From Candidatus Omnitrophota bacterium (GTDB taxonomy: Bacteria; Hinthialibacterota; Hinthialibacteria; Hinthialibacterales; Hinthialibacteraceae): DNA of 32,394 bases. The position numbers were made by a program, and so were the translations under genes. Shown piece by piece: positions 25,251-32,394 of the stretch. The notes beneath the pieces are model-generated. The model was not told the origin of the DNA. It searched no databases and saw only the letters and a list, made by a program, of their open reading frames with translations. Each line of letters begins with the position of its first letter. Position 1 is the stretch's first letter. The stretch lies in the NCBI GenBank assembly GCA_016934335.1, contig JAFGTC010000007.1, positions 1 through 32,394 of the forward strand. The letters are read 5' to 3'.

Positions 25251-25407
25251 GATACCACGCTCTCCTGCATAAAATGGCAATGATTCAATATAACATATCC
25301 TATGCGAAATTGGATATCCCGCTGGCGGTTTCGGGATTAGCATGAATAATGAAGGATTAATGGATTCGTTGAATTGAATCGAAAAATTCGGATTGGAGGA
25401 TTTGTCC
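25251..25407. other. Divergent intergenic region between Gfo/Idh 2 and the mutarotase gene
   Basis: This 157-base spacer must hold promoters in both directions. Short inverted repeats such as GATTC/GAATC around 25360-25380 are present. GGAGGA at 25395-25400 is the ribosome-binding site of the plus-strand gene. No confident promoter pair was found. Confidence 0.35.
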
Positions 25408-25746
25408 ATGAAGCGTTATGGAATGGTGATCGGCGTCAAAGAAGAGAAAATCGATGAATACAAAAAAATGCATGAGTCCGCCTGGCTGAGCGTACTGGAA
25501 ATGATATCGGAATGCCATATTCATAATTACTCCATCTATTTGCAGAAATTGGACGATGGAAAGTATTACTTATTCAGCTATTTCGAGTATACCGGCGATG
25601 ATTTTGAAAGCGATATGGCGAAGATGGCCTCCGATCCCATCACCCAGGAATGGTGGTCCTACTGCAAGCCGTGCCAGATTCCTCTTTCAAATTGTAAAAA
25701 TGGAGAATGGTGGAGCGAGATGGAAGAGGTCTTTCATTACGATTGA
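25408..25746 (+). CDS. L-rhamnose mutarotase family protein (RhaM-like)
   Basis: This 112-residue cytoplasmic-type protein matches the RhaM fold. RhaM interconverts the alpha and beta anomers of L-rhamnose so that the isomerase receives its preferred form. The RhaM active-site residues Tyr18 and His22 are at exactly those positions (DEYKKMHESAW), followed by HNYSIYL, EWWSYC and the closing EEVFHYD, all close to the E. coli protein pattern. No rhamnose isomerase or kinase is nearby, so a fucose/rhamnose-like sugar from the surrounding glycan pathway is likely but unproven. GGAGGA 7 bases before ATG 25408 fixes the start; an upstream in-frame ATG at 25393 lies before that site. Confidence 0.88.
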   Translation: MKRYGMVIGVKEEKIDEYKKMHESAWLSVLEMISECHIHNYSIYLQKLDDGKYYLFSYFEYTGDDFESDMAKMASDPITQEWWSYCKPCQIPLSNCKNGEWWSEMEEVFHYD

Positions 25747-25773
25747 TCGGTTTTCTCCCGCTGTGTGAAATCC

Positions 25774-25856
25774 GTGCATCGTCTGCATGATAAAGCCGAT
25801 TCTTCGCCGGAACGACGCCGATTCATGCCTGAAATTAAATAGCAAAATCGATGCAC
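25774..25856. repeat. Spaced inverted repeat GTGCATCG / CGATGCAC in the pseudopilin 2 leader region
   Basis: Perfect 8-base arms lie at 25774-25781 and 25849-25856. Between them are two direct copies of GCCGATTC (25795-25802 and 25817-25824). The region separates the mutarotase stop from pseudopilin 2. It could fold into a branched RNA or be an operator; no known family is recognised. Confidence 0.3.
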
Positions 25857-25928
25857 CTTTAATAAATGTTGAAATTGTGGAAAATGACCCTTGGAAGATT
25901 TTTTCAATTTATAAGGGGAATTTGAGAA

Positions 25929-26540
25929 ATGAGAAGAAATGGTAAGAAGGGATTTACTTTGATTGAATTGTTAATTGTCGTCGCCATCATCGGCATCCTG
26001 GCGGCGATTGCCGTTCCCAATTTTTTGAATGCGCAGCTGCGGGCCAAGATATCCCGCTGCAAGGCGGATCTCAAAGCCATCGCCATGGGAGCGGAGCAGT
26101 ATTTTTTAGATCGCAACGCCTACCCGCCCAGCCATCGGATTTGGATGCTTACTACTCCCACGCCCTATTTGGCCAGCATTCCCAAAGATGTTTTTCCGCC
26201 GACCCATGAAGGCAATAGTCAGCAGCCGGAATCCTATGCGCAGTGGACCTGGTATCGCTATATGTCCTTGCCAAATACCGATCAAGGATACGGCACGGCT
26301 CTTTGCGCGGATTATTGGGCTTATTTCGATCCGTACGCTTTGCGCAGCGAAGCGTTGAGCATAGCCAGTCAGAAGGCGTGCCCCTGCCGCTGGTATACAA
26401 AATCTTTCGGGCCGAACGCCGGTTCGACGGGATTATGCGGAACCAACGGAGACGACTGCACGTTTCGCTACGATCCATCCAATGGCTTAAAAAGCATCGG
26501 CGACATCGCCGTTTTCGGGCCCGGAGGACGAGTCGAATAA
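25929..26540 (+). CDS. Orphan type II secretion/type IV-like pseudopilin (2)
   Basis: This 203-residue prepilin-like protein has a canonical class III signal, MRRNGKKG then FTLIELLIVVAIIGILAAIAV, with Gly at -1 and Glu at +5. The first 45 mature residues are nearly identical to pseudopilin 1 (19726-20367), the middle is unrelated and Cys-containing, and the end has KSFGPNAGSTG and DPSNGLKSIGDIAVFGPGG, matching the tail of pseudopilin 1. No assembly ATPase, platform protein or prepilin peptidase is nearby. It is probably exported through a shared T2SS-like machine encoded elsewhere. GGGG at 25915-25918 lies 10 bases before the ATG. A hairpin follows at 26602-26634. Confidence 0.88.
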   Translation: MRRNGKKGFTLIELLIVVAIIGILAAIAVPNFLNAQLRAKISRCKADLKAIAMGAEQYFLDRNAYPPSHRIWMLTTPTPYLASIPKDVFPPTHEGNSQQPESYAQWTWYRYMSLPNTDQGYGTALCADYWAYFDPYALRSEALSIASQKACPCRWYTKSFGPNAGSTGLCGTNGDDCTFRYDPSNGLKSIGDIAVFGPGGRVE

Positions 26541-26601
26541 AGGCGGGGATGCAGGCTCGGTAATCACCTAAATCAAAAAAACAGAATGCTGTGAATTGTG
26601 C

Positions 26602-26634
26602 GGCAAGGGGCGGCTGATGCGGCGGCCCCTTGCC
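26602..26634. terminator. Probable terminator hairpin between convergent genes
   Basis: A perfect 10-bp GC-rich stem, arms 26602-26611 and 26625-26634, with a 13-base loop. It lies between the pseudopilin 2 stop (26540) and the GH2 stop (26659), which converge. No strong T-run follows immediately on the plus strand; a T-rich tract on the minus strand lies about 20 bases past the stem. Termination is therefore likely but not certain. Confidence 0.55.
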
Positions 26635-26658
26635 TGCATATTCGTTTTCCATAATGCA

Positions 26659-28794
26659 CTATTCAATCGTAAAGAAACGGGAACTGAACACCGATTCCTT
26701 CTCCGGCGTCGCCAATTCCGCAATGAGATCGTAGGCGCCTTTTTCTCGGGGCAGAGAGATCGTGTATTCGAGACGATTTTTGCCGAGGCCTTCAACCGAA
26801 CAAACCTGCGATTGTTCGGATGCAATTGCGCCGTTTTGTTCGACCCGCAGGCGCACCAATCCCTTCCAATCCGAATCCAAATCGTTGATCACATCCACGG
26901 GAACGGAAAGAGTTTCTCCCGGGGAAAATCGATCGTTCCAGACGTCGATCATCAAGCCGACCGGCGCGAACGCATCGCGCACGTATTTCCAAAAATTCGG
27001 CTCGAATTGAAGATGGGCGACGTCGATAAAGTGATCGCTGGTGGCCCCCGCCGTCGGGCGCTCCGTCCCGCCGGGCCTCGAATAGGCCAGGCCGCAGAAG
27101 TGCATCACCGCCGCGCATTTCCTCTTCGCCCGCCAGAATTCGGACAGCGCGGCCAGATAGCGGGCGTAGCGCTCGCGCCGCTGTTCAACCGTCGAATTCT
27201 CGCCTAGCAGGTTGCGATACACTTCATTCGTCAACGTGGTGGGAAATCCATCCCGGTCGAGCCATAACCAGGCGTATTCATTAATGATGAGCGGATTCTT
27301 GAATTCTTTTTGCACGGATTGCACTCGCGGAGCGCCGTCGTGATCCTTGAGCGTCTCGATTTGAAACGGCTTCTTTTGAAACAGGTCTGATGAGAAGAAA
27401 TAGGGATGCGTTTCAATCGTGTCGGTCTCCGCTTGCGGTGCGGCCCATCCGTTATCCCACGGCCGGTTGGATAGATCCAGCCCGCGCACTTCCATCAGGG
27501 CTTTGCCGGTCTCTTCCGTCCGGGATTCGTTCTGGGCGTCCCACAAAACTACGCAGGGATGATTCCAGCGCTCTCGCATCCATTCTTCATACTCGGCGGC
27601 GATGGCGTCGGCTTTCAGTTCTTTCGGCCATTCGCTCAGCGACCAGATGGGGAATTCATCCTGGATCAGAATCCCCAGCTCATCGGCGATGTCATACCAG
27701 AATTCCGGCGGGAAGCCGATGCAGTAGCGGATGCAATTCCAGTGCATGCTTCGAAACTTCTCGTGCAGACTGCGCACCCACTCTTTGTTCCAGGGCAGGC
27801 GGCCGCGTTCGGCGTCTTCAAAAAATCGATAGATGCACACATTCGTGCCGCGCATAAAGTACGGCTTGCCGTTTAATATCGCGCGGCCGGTCTCGGCGTC
27901 GAATCCAAACGAGCGCATCGCGAATCGAGTGGACAGCGAATCGGCGGACGTGCTCAATTCGAGTTTGTATAAGAAGGGATTCTCAGGCGACCATAACTGG
28001 CAGTCTGGAATCGGGACGCGAAAGTCCGCAATATGAACTTCGTTCGCGGAAAAATCCATCGCTTCCGTTTCCCCCTCTGCGACAATCCTGCCGGAGGAAG
28101 ATTCGCGGATGCAATAGGCCAGGCGCTGATTTTCTCGATCTTGATTGCTTTCGACTTCCGCCTGAATGCGCACCGTCTGCGCATCGATGTCCGGCGCAGT
28201 CTGAATATTGACGATTCGCGGCGAGCCGGTCAGTATCAATTCGACATCGTCGTAGATGCCGGGAATGTATTTGTATTTTTCAAAATCCCATCCGTTGGGG
28301 ATGGATTTGGGAACCGAGGTTAAATGCGCTCCGACGCGGACGACCAGTTCGTTGACTGCGCCGCTGCCTTGGATATAGGGTGTGAGATCGAAATAGCCGG
28401 GCGTGAAGCAGGGCAGGTGATCGCCGACCCAATGGCCGTTTAAAAACACTTTCGTTCCAAACTTCGCTTTGTGAATTTTCAGCAGGGCCGAGTCGGGGAC
28501 GCCGCCTTCAATCGTGAAGGTTCGCTGATACCAGAACGCTTCGCGCCGGTCGCTTTCGATTCCCACTTCGAAAAAGTCGGGCGAACTCAGATCGACCAGT
28601 CCCGGAACCGGAACTTTATATGTAAAGGCTTCCGGGGCGGCGTCCATGCTTCCTTCCGCTATATTCCACGTACCATTCAGATTCACCACGATCCGCTTGG
28701 CTTCGTCATTAGCGGCCGCCTGCGATGCGGCTATAACCAAGAAAAGCAGCGGCAGGCATTTCCCGAAATAAAATTTTCCATATTTTCCAACCAT
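26659..28794 (-). CDS. Exported glycoside hydrolase family 2 enzyme
   Basis: This 711-residue retaining glycosidase has a signal peptide (about 1-28, ending AAAND), a GH2 sugar-binding domain (NLNGTWNIAEG to about 190, with AFWYQRTF and VFLNGHWVGDHLPCFTPGYFDL), a beta-sandwich domain (about 195-305), the TIM barrel (from GKPYFMRGTNVC) and a C-terminal sandwich. The acid/base is Glu423 in NHPCVVLWDAQNES and the nucleophile Glu506 in IINEYAW. The family includes beta-galactosidases, glucuronidases and mannosidases; the exact specificity cannot be read. It acts outside the cytoplasm and could release sugars for the neighbouring dehydrogenases and transporter. It lies 131 bases downstream of an unrecognised minus-strand gene and converges with pseudopilin 2. 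Confidence 0.92.
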   Translation of the reverse strand: MVGKYGKFYFGKCLPLLFLVIAASQAAANDEAKRIVVNLNGTWNIAEGSMDAAPEAFTYKVPVPGLVDLSSPDFFEVGIESDRREAFWYQRTFTIEGGVPDSALLKIHKAKFGTKVFLNGHWVGDHLPCFTPGYFDLTPYIQGSGAVNELVVRVGAHLTSVPKSIPNGWDFEKYKYIPGIYDDVELILTGSPRIVNIQTAPDIDAQTVRIQAEVESNQDRENQRLAYCIRESSSGRIVAEGETEAMDFSANEVHIADFRVPIPDCQLWSPENPFLYKLELSTSADSLSTRFAMRSFGFDAETGRAILNGKPYFMRGTNVCIYRFFEDAERGRLPWNKEWVRSLHEKFRSMHWNCIRYCIGFPPEFWYDIADELGILIQDEFPIWSLSEWPKELKADAIAAEYEEWMRERWNHPCVVLWDAQNESRTEETGKALMEVRGLDLSNRPWDNGWAAPQAETDTIETHPYFFSSDLFQKKPFQIETLKDHDGAPRVQSVQKEFKNPLIINEYAWLWLDRDGFPTTLTNEVYRNLLGENSTVEQRRERYARYLAALSEFWRAKRKCAAVMHFCGLAYSRPGGTERPTAGATSDHFIDVAHLQFEPNFWKYVRDAFAPVGLMIDVWNDRFSPGETLSVPVDVINDLDSDWKGLVRLRVEQNGAIASEQSQVCSVEGLGKNRLEYTISLPREKGAYDLIAELATPEKESVFSSRFFTIE

Positions 28795-28925
28795 TTCACG
28801 TTTCTCCCTCTTGCATGTTTTTAAGCATTATCGATGATCGTCCTTCAATAGGAAGAGTCCTCGAGATCTCGCCAGGCGCAAATGGATGGATCACATGGCG
28901 GGCGGGATTTACCGGACAAGACCGT
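28795..28925. other. Intergenic region upstream of the GH2 gene
   Basis: A 131-base gap between two minus-strand genes. Small plus-strand open frames crossing it lack ribosome-binding sites and recognisable sequence. I see no terminator or promoter of quality. Confidence 0.3.
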
Positions 28926-29564
28926 TTATTTTTTCACCGTACGGGATTTTTGGAGAGCCAGGAAAGTTTGAGGAATTCTGCCGTGCGCTCTTCGCCGGGA
29001 TTTTCTCCCGCCGGGCTGCCGGAGTGGAATCAATATACGGCATGCGCGTTGAGTCGCCGGCTTCGCTTCGATCTTCTTGGCGGAACTTGTCAATAACTTG
29101 AATCGCGGCGGAGCGGCGCGCTGGATGGAGGGAGCGGCTTTTCTCCTGATTTTGATTCTTTCAGCATCTGCCCGCTCTTCATGGCGGAAGCCCGCCAGCA
29201 ATTGCTGCAGCGACTCATGTTTTTTCGGTTTGCCGGCTTCCCCGCTGGATTTGGGCGGCGTATAACTGCCGTCGCCGATCCATACCGCGAAGGGCTGCCC
29301 TTCCTCGATGGGGCCGGCGATGACGATGCTGCGTTTGGGGTGCCCGTTCCAATCTTCCGTGGTGCGATAGAGAGCCAAAGCGCGCTTGCGGGGGATGACG
29401 CCGCGCTCCACCGCCAGGCGGATGGGAATATCGCTCACCGGATCGACTTCGTAAGGCTCCAAGGGAATCGGCTCGGGGCCGAATGTGTAGGGAATCCATT
29501 TGTTGCGAATGGGCTTCTTTTTATCTTCTTTGATCTGTTCGACAAATTCTTGTTCGGGGGTCAT
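28926..29564 (-). CDS. Unrecognised basic protein with a Pro/Lys-rich tail
   Basis: This 212-residue protein does not resemble any family I know. The first 90 residues look like a real, conserved domain (KWIPYTFGPEPIPLEPYEVD, IPIRLAVERGVIPRKRALAL, SIVIAGPIEEGQPFAVWIGD). From about residue 105 the protein becomes strongly basic (Arg, Lys, Ala, Pro), and the last 45 residues look like translated non-selected sequence. Either the tail is disordered or a frameshift has displaced the natural stop. There is no signal peptide or membrane segment. The start at 29564 has only a weak AGAG site. It is upstream of the GH2 gene on the same strand, but the 131-base gap leaves co-transcription open. Confidence 0.55.
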   Translation of the reverse strand: MTPEQEFVEQIKEDKKKPIRNKWIPYTFGPEPIPLEPYEVDPVSDIPIRLAVERGVIPRKRALALYRTTEDWNGHPKRSIVIAGPIEEGQPFAVWIGDGSYTPPKSSGEAGKPKKHESLQQLLAGFRHEERADAERIKIRRKAAPSIQRAAPPRFKLLTSSAKKIEAKPATQRACRILIPLRQPGGRKSRRRAHGRIPQTFLALQKSRTVKK

Positions 29565-29751
29565 GGCTCTCTGTATTATGACTTTGGTTTATTTAAGAAT
29601 TACGCTGCTTTCATCTAATACCGATTTGAGATTTTGGGGAAGAGAAAGAAGAAATTCTTCCTCGTCCTCTCGATTTTAGTTCGACTCCCTTTTTAATTGA
29701 AGCGATTCTCGTACCCTTAACAGTAGGATATTTCGGAAGGAGCTTACAATC
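29565..29751. other. Divergent intergenic region before the YpdA-like gene
   Basis: A 187-base AT-rich spacer between the unrecognised minus-strand gene and the YpdA-like gene. The ribosome-binding site of the latter is its only clear element; promoters are presumed but not identified. Confidence 0.35.
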
Positions 29752-30714
29752 ATGTTGGATGCGGCGATCATTGGGGCGGGGCCCATCGGATTGGCTTGCG
29801 CCATCGAAGCGCAAAAGCGCGGGAAGCGGGCGGTGATCTTTGAAAAAGGATGCCTCGCCAACTCGCTTTATCATTATCCCACGAATATGACCTTCTTCTC
29901 CACGCCCGATCTGGTGGAGATCGGCGGCCTCCCCTTTATTTGCCGCGACATGAAGCCCACGCGCTCCGAAGCGTTGGAATACTATCGGCGCGTAAAAGAG
30001 TTTTTTCAATTGGATGTTCGATTGTATGAGGCCGTGCAGCGCATCGAAGGAAGCGACGGCGTTTTTGACGTGCAGACAGCCAAAGGCCGATACGCCGCCA
30101 AAAAAATAATCGCCGCCGTCGGATTTTTCGATCGCCCTCGAATGATGAACGTCCCCGGCGAGGATCTGGAGAAAGTGATTCACTATTATCGCGAACCGCA
30201 CCCGTTTGCGGGCCAGAAAATCCTGGTTGCGGGCAGCGGCAACTCGGCGGTCATCGCCGCGCTGGAATGCCATCGCCGCGGCGCCGAAGTGACCTGCGCA
30301 GTGCGATCAAGTTCTTTTCATGACGGAGTGAAATACTGGCTCCTGCCCGACATCCTGAACCGGATTCAGTGCGGGGAAATCCAGGCTTATTTCAATGCCC
30401 GCGTGGCTGAAATCAAACCGAAGTCAGTCTGTTTGATCGACCGGGAAGACCGCCGATTCGAAATCGATAACGACTTCGTTCTTGCCATGACCGGCTACGA
30501 ACCGAATTTCGATTTTCTCGAATCGATCGGCGTGCAGATCGGGAAAGACGAATGCCGCACGCCGGCGCACGATCCTCAAACCTATGAAACCAACCGCCCG
30601 GGTATCTACCTGGCCGGAGTCGTCGTAGGCGGCCTGCGAACCAACAAGTGGTTCATCGAAAACAGCCGGGATCACGCCGCCGCCGTCTTCAATCACATCG
30701 AATCTTCTTCCTGA
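29752..30714 (+). CDS. ypdA: YpdA-like FAD/NAD(P) thiol-disulfide reductase-type protein
   Basis: This 320-residue two-dinucleotide-domain flavoprotein has an FAD site IIGAGPIG (residues 6-13), an NAD(P)H site VAGSGNSA (about 159-166), and the family-specific C-terminal pattern GVVVGGLRTNKWFIENSRDHA. The segment SLYHYPTNMTFFSTPDLVEIGG is characteristic of YpdA/Bdr, the bacillithiol-disulfide reductase of Firmicutes, and it lacks the CxxC of thioredoxin reductase. In a non-Firmicute it may reduce bacillithiol or another low-molecular-weight thiol; only the family is certain. GGAAGGAG about 10 bases before the ATG is a good ribosome-binding site. It stands alone between divergent and same-strand neighbours. 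Confidence 0.87.
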   Translation: MLDAAIIGAGPIGLACAIEAQKRGKRAVIFEKGCLANSLYHYPTNMTFFSTPDLVEIGGLPFICRDMKPTRSEALEYYRRVKEFFQLDVRLYEAVQRIEGSDGVFDVQTAKGRYAAKKIIAAVGFFDRPRMMNVPGEDLEKVIHYYREPHPFAGQKILVAGSGNSAVIAALECHRRGAEVTCAVRSSSFHDGVKYWLLPDILNRIQCGEIQAYFNARVAEIKPKSVCLIDREDRRFEIDNDFVLAMTGYEPNFDFLESIGVQIGKDECRTPAHDPQTYETNRPGIYLAGVVVGGLRTNKWFIENSRDHAAAVFNHIESSS

Positions 30715-30826
30715 TGATCGGCGGCCCGGCGGCGCTCCGTTCCATTCCACCCGTTTCTTGTTTATGATGCACCCATTGTTTTTTTTATTCTGAATGGGAG
30801 AGAACAAGTTCTGTTCAACATTGACG

Positions 30827-32394
30827 ATGGAAGCGTCTTCTCATGTCTTGGGTCTTCATGCATTGGACTGGGTCGCCGTGTTTCTGTATTTATTGGGGAT
30901 TACGGCGGTGGGATGGGCCACGCGGACGACCATTCGTACGCGCGAGGATTTTTTTATGGCGGGCCGGCGGTTCGGCAAACTGCTCATGATTTTTCACTCC
31001 TTCGGCGCGGGTACGCATACGGATCAGGCGGTCGCCGTAACCGGCGCCTGCTACCGCAACGGCATTTCGGGAATCTGGGTGCAATGGCAGTGGATGTTCA
31101 CCACGCCCTTCTATTGGCTGCTGGCTCCCGTCTTTCGCCGCAGCCGCTGTCTGACGACCGCCGACGTTTTCCGCGAGCGTTACACGCAATCCGCTTCTCT
31201 CTTGTTTGTCGTCATCAGCGTTTTTTCCATGACCATGAATATCGGAGTCATGCTGAAGGGAACCGGCCTTGTGATCTCCTCCATGACCGGTGGAGCGATC
31301 TCGCAGACCGCCGCCATTCTGGTCATGACCGTTTCGTTTTTGGTCTACGGCGTCGCCGGAGGATTGGTCGCCGCCGTCGTGACCGACTTGATCCAGGGAA
31401 TTTTTATTCTCTTTCTTTCGTTTCTCATGGTTCCTTTCGCTCTGTGGGCGGCCGGCGGCTTCGAAGGAATTCGCGCCAATGCGTTTCCGGGAAGTCTGGA
31501 TCTGATCTCGGCGCAGACCATTACGTTCCCCGTCATCGCCCTCCTTTCCTTGAACGCCATGGTGGGCATCGTCGCGCAGTCGCAGGTGATGGCGTCGACC
31601 TCGGCGGGCAAGACGGAGTGGGAAGGGCGAGTGGGCATGACCTACGGCAATTTTTTGAAGCGGATCTGCACCCTGGGCTGGGCGTTGATCGGGGTGTGCG
31701 CCCTGGTCATGTATCCAAACCTGGGAGCGGGCGAGACCGAGCATGCGTTCGGCTATGCGGCCGCCGATCTGCTGCCCGCCGGCCTGCGCGGCGTGATGCT
31801 GGCCAGCATCATGGCGGCGGCCATGTCGACCTGCGACGCCTTGATGGTTTCGACGTCCGCCCTGCTGACCGAAAATGTCTATCGCATCCATATCGCGGCC
31901 GGGCGGGCCGATGATCATTACCTGAAGATCGGGCGCATTTTCAGTTTCGCCATCGTTCTCATCGCGGTGGGCTTCTCCTTCGCCTTTCCCACCGTGCTGG
32001 AAGGCGCCTTCACCTTTTTTCAAGTCACCGCATCGATCGGCATTTCGTTCTGGATGGGTATCCTGTGGCGTCGCATGAACAGCGCCGGAGTCTTCGCCAG
32101 CTTCGCTTGCGCCGCCTTTGCTTTGTATGCGAGCAAGTTTTACTTTTTCCCTTCGTCGGTTTATGGAACCGCGCCCGCGATCGCCTATCAGACGGCCGTC
32201 TTCATTCCCATCGGAGTGATGGCGGGCGTATTGGTCAGTCTGTTGACTTCTCCCTTGGATCGGGCGGGCGTAGAGCGCTTTTTTGTCAAGATTCATACGC
32301 CGATCGGCTGCGAGGATCGGCTCGGTCTGTCTTTGGATCAAGCCATCCCTTCCAAAGATCGCCTGATGGATGCGGGCGGCCTCTTTCTGGTCAA
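30827..32394 (+). CDS. Sodium:solute symporter (SSS family), truncated by the window edge
   Basis: At least 522 residues are encoded and no stop is reached before the window ends. The N-terminus, ALDWVAVFLYLLGITAVGW followed by TREDFFMAGRRFGKLLMIFHSFGAGT, is the classic sodium:solute symporter opening. About 12-13 hydrophobic segments follow, including SFLVYGVAGGLVAAVVTDLIQG, the conserved family core. The C-terminal hydrophilic part begins near SPLDRAGVERFF. SSS carriers import sugars, cyclitols, organic acids or amino acids with sodium; the solute is unknown, though sugar uptake would fit the neighbours. ATG 30827 fits the family N-terminus; ATG 30794 is in frame but has no ribosome-binding site, and neither start has a good one. 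Confidence 0.9.
   Translation, partial: MEASSHVLGLHALDWVAVFLYLLGITAVGWATRTTIRTREDFFMAGRRFGKLLMIFHSFGAGTHTDQAVAVTGACYRNGISGIWVQWQWMFTTPFYWLLAPVFRRSRCLTTADVFRERYTQSASLLFVVISVFSMTMNIGVMLKGTGLVISSMTGGAISQTAAILVMTVSFLVYGVAGGLVAAVVTDLIQGIFILFLSFLMVPFALWAAGGFEGIRANAFPGSLDLISAQTITFPVIALLSLNAMVGIVAQSQVMASTSAGKTEWEGRVGMTYGNFLKRICTLGWALIGVCALVMYPNLGAGETEHAFGYAAADLLPAGLRGVMLASIMAAAMSTCDALMVSTSALLTENVYRIHIAAGRADDHYLKIGRIFSFAIVLIAVGFSFAFPTVLEGAFTFFQVTASIGISFWMGILWRRMNSAGVFASFACAAFALYASKFYFFPSSVYGTAPAIAYQTAVFIPIGVMAGVLVSLLTSPLDRAGVERFFVKIHTPIGCEDRLGLSLDQAIPSKDRLMDAGGLFLV

Noticed and set aside
23832..25283. Plus-strand open frame of 483 codons
   Set aside because: It is antisense to the Gfo/Idh/MocA gene 2, which has a full set of family motifs and a Tat-like leader.
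28815..29101. Small plus-strand frames around the GH2 upstream region
   Set aside because: They have no ribosome-binding site or recognisable sequence, and they overlap the minus-strand unknown gene.
30913..31914. Plus-strand open frame of 333 codons
   Set aside because: It is the wrong frame over the symporter gene; the correct frame from 30827 gives clear membrane segments and family motifs.
30890..32341. Long open frame of about 480 codons on the minus strand
   Set aside because: It is antisense to the sodium:solute symporter gene, is rich in Gly/His/Arg/Asp without any domain, and arises from the codon bias of the real gene.

Overview
The window looks like a chromosomal segment from a Gram-negative, heterotrophic, polysaccharide-degrading bacterium. 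It has a secretin, an OmpA-type lipoprotein, signal-peptide and Tat-like exported enzymes, and moderate GC. The mix of orphan short pseudopilins, exported Gfo/Idh/MocA dehydrogenases, a ThuA-like protein and secreted glycosidases resembles Planctomycetota/Lentisphaerota or candidate phyla such as Hydrogenedentota, Sumerlaeota and Hinthialibacterota. No rRNA or other marker gene is present, so the phylum is only a guess.

Region 1 (1-7300, all +) is the end of a Tad/Flp pilus locus: the C-terminus of an RcpA/CpaC secretin, CpaE/TadZ (with degenerate receiver and P-loop), the CpaF/TadA ATPase, TadB, TadC, an OmpA-like lipoprotein and an AAA+ ATPase with an extra N-terminal domain. Spacing is tight, so this is probably one operon. 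It is followed at 7385-10195 by a large secreted protein with two Thr/Pro-rich linkers, a carbohydrate-binding-like module and a CAP (SCP-like) domain.

Region 2 (10239-16510) starts with a strong bidirectional terminator. Next come a minus-strand secreted GH101/DUF5696-like protein, a plus-strand trio (NamZ-type exo-N-acetylmuramidase, GNAT acetyltransferase, PhzF-family protein), and a minus-strand metallo-beta-lactamase-fold hydrolase. Region 3 (16801-19475) holds an exported subtilase with an atypical His region and, convergent to it, a small secreted beta-sandwich protein.

Region 4 (19726-32394) is a sugar-catabolism and secretion neighbourhood. It contains two orphan pseudopilins sharing a C-terminal motif, a TIM-barrel sugar isomerase/epimerase with an exported Gfo/Idh/MocA protein (+), a second Gfo/Idh/MocA protein with a ThuA-like protein (-), an L-rhamnose-mutarotase-family protein, an exported GH2 glycosidase, an unrecognised basic protein, a YpdA-like flavoprotein reductase, and a sodium:solute symporter that runs off the right edge. 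A reasonable reading is extracytoplasmic glycan breakdown, oxidation or epimerisation of the released sugars, and sodium-coupled uptake; the substrates cannot be read from the sequence.

I see no CRISPR array, tRNA, rRNA, insertion sequence or phage gene. No stretch over 300 bases lacks a gene. The most interesting points are the pseudopilin pair with a conserved tail, the extra ATPase and lipoprotein in the Tad operon, homopolymer tracts in cpaE, the subtilase without a canonical His motif, and the CAP/Thr-Pro surface protein.
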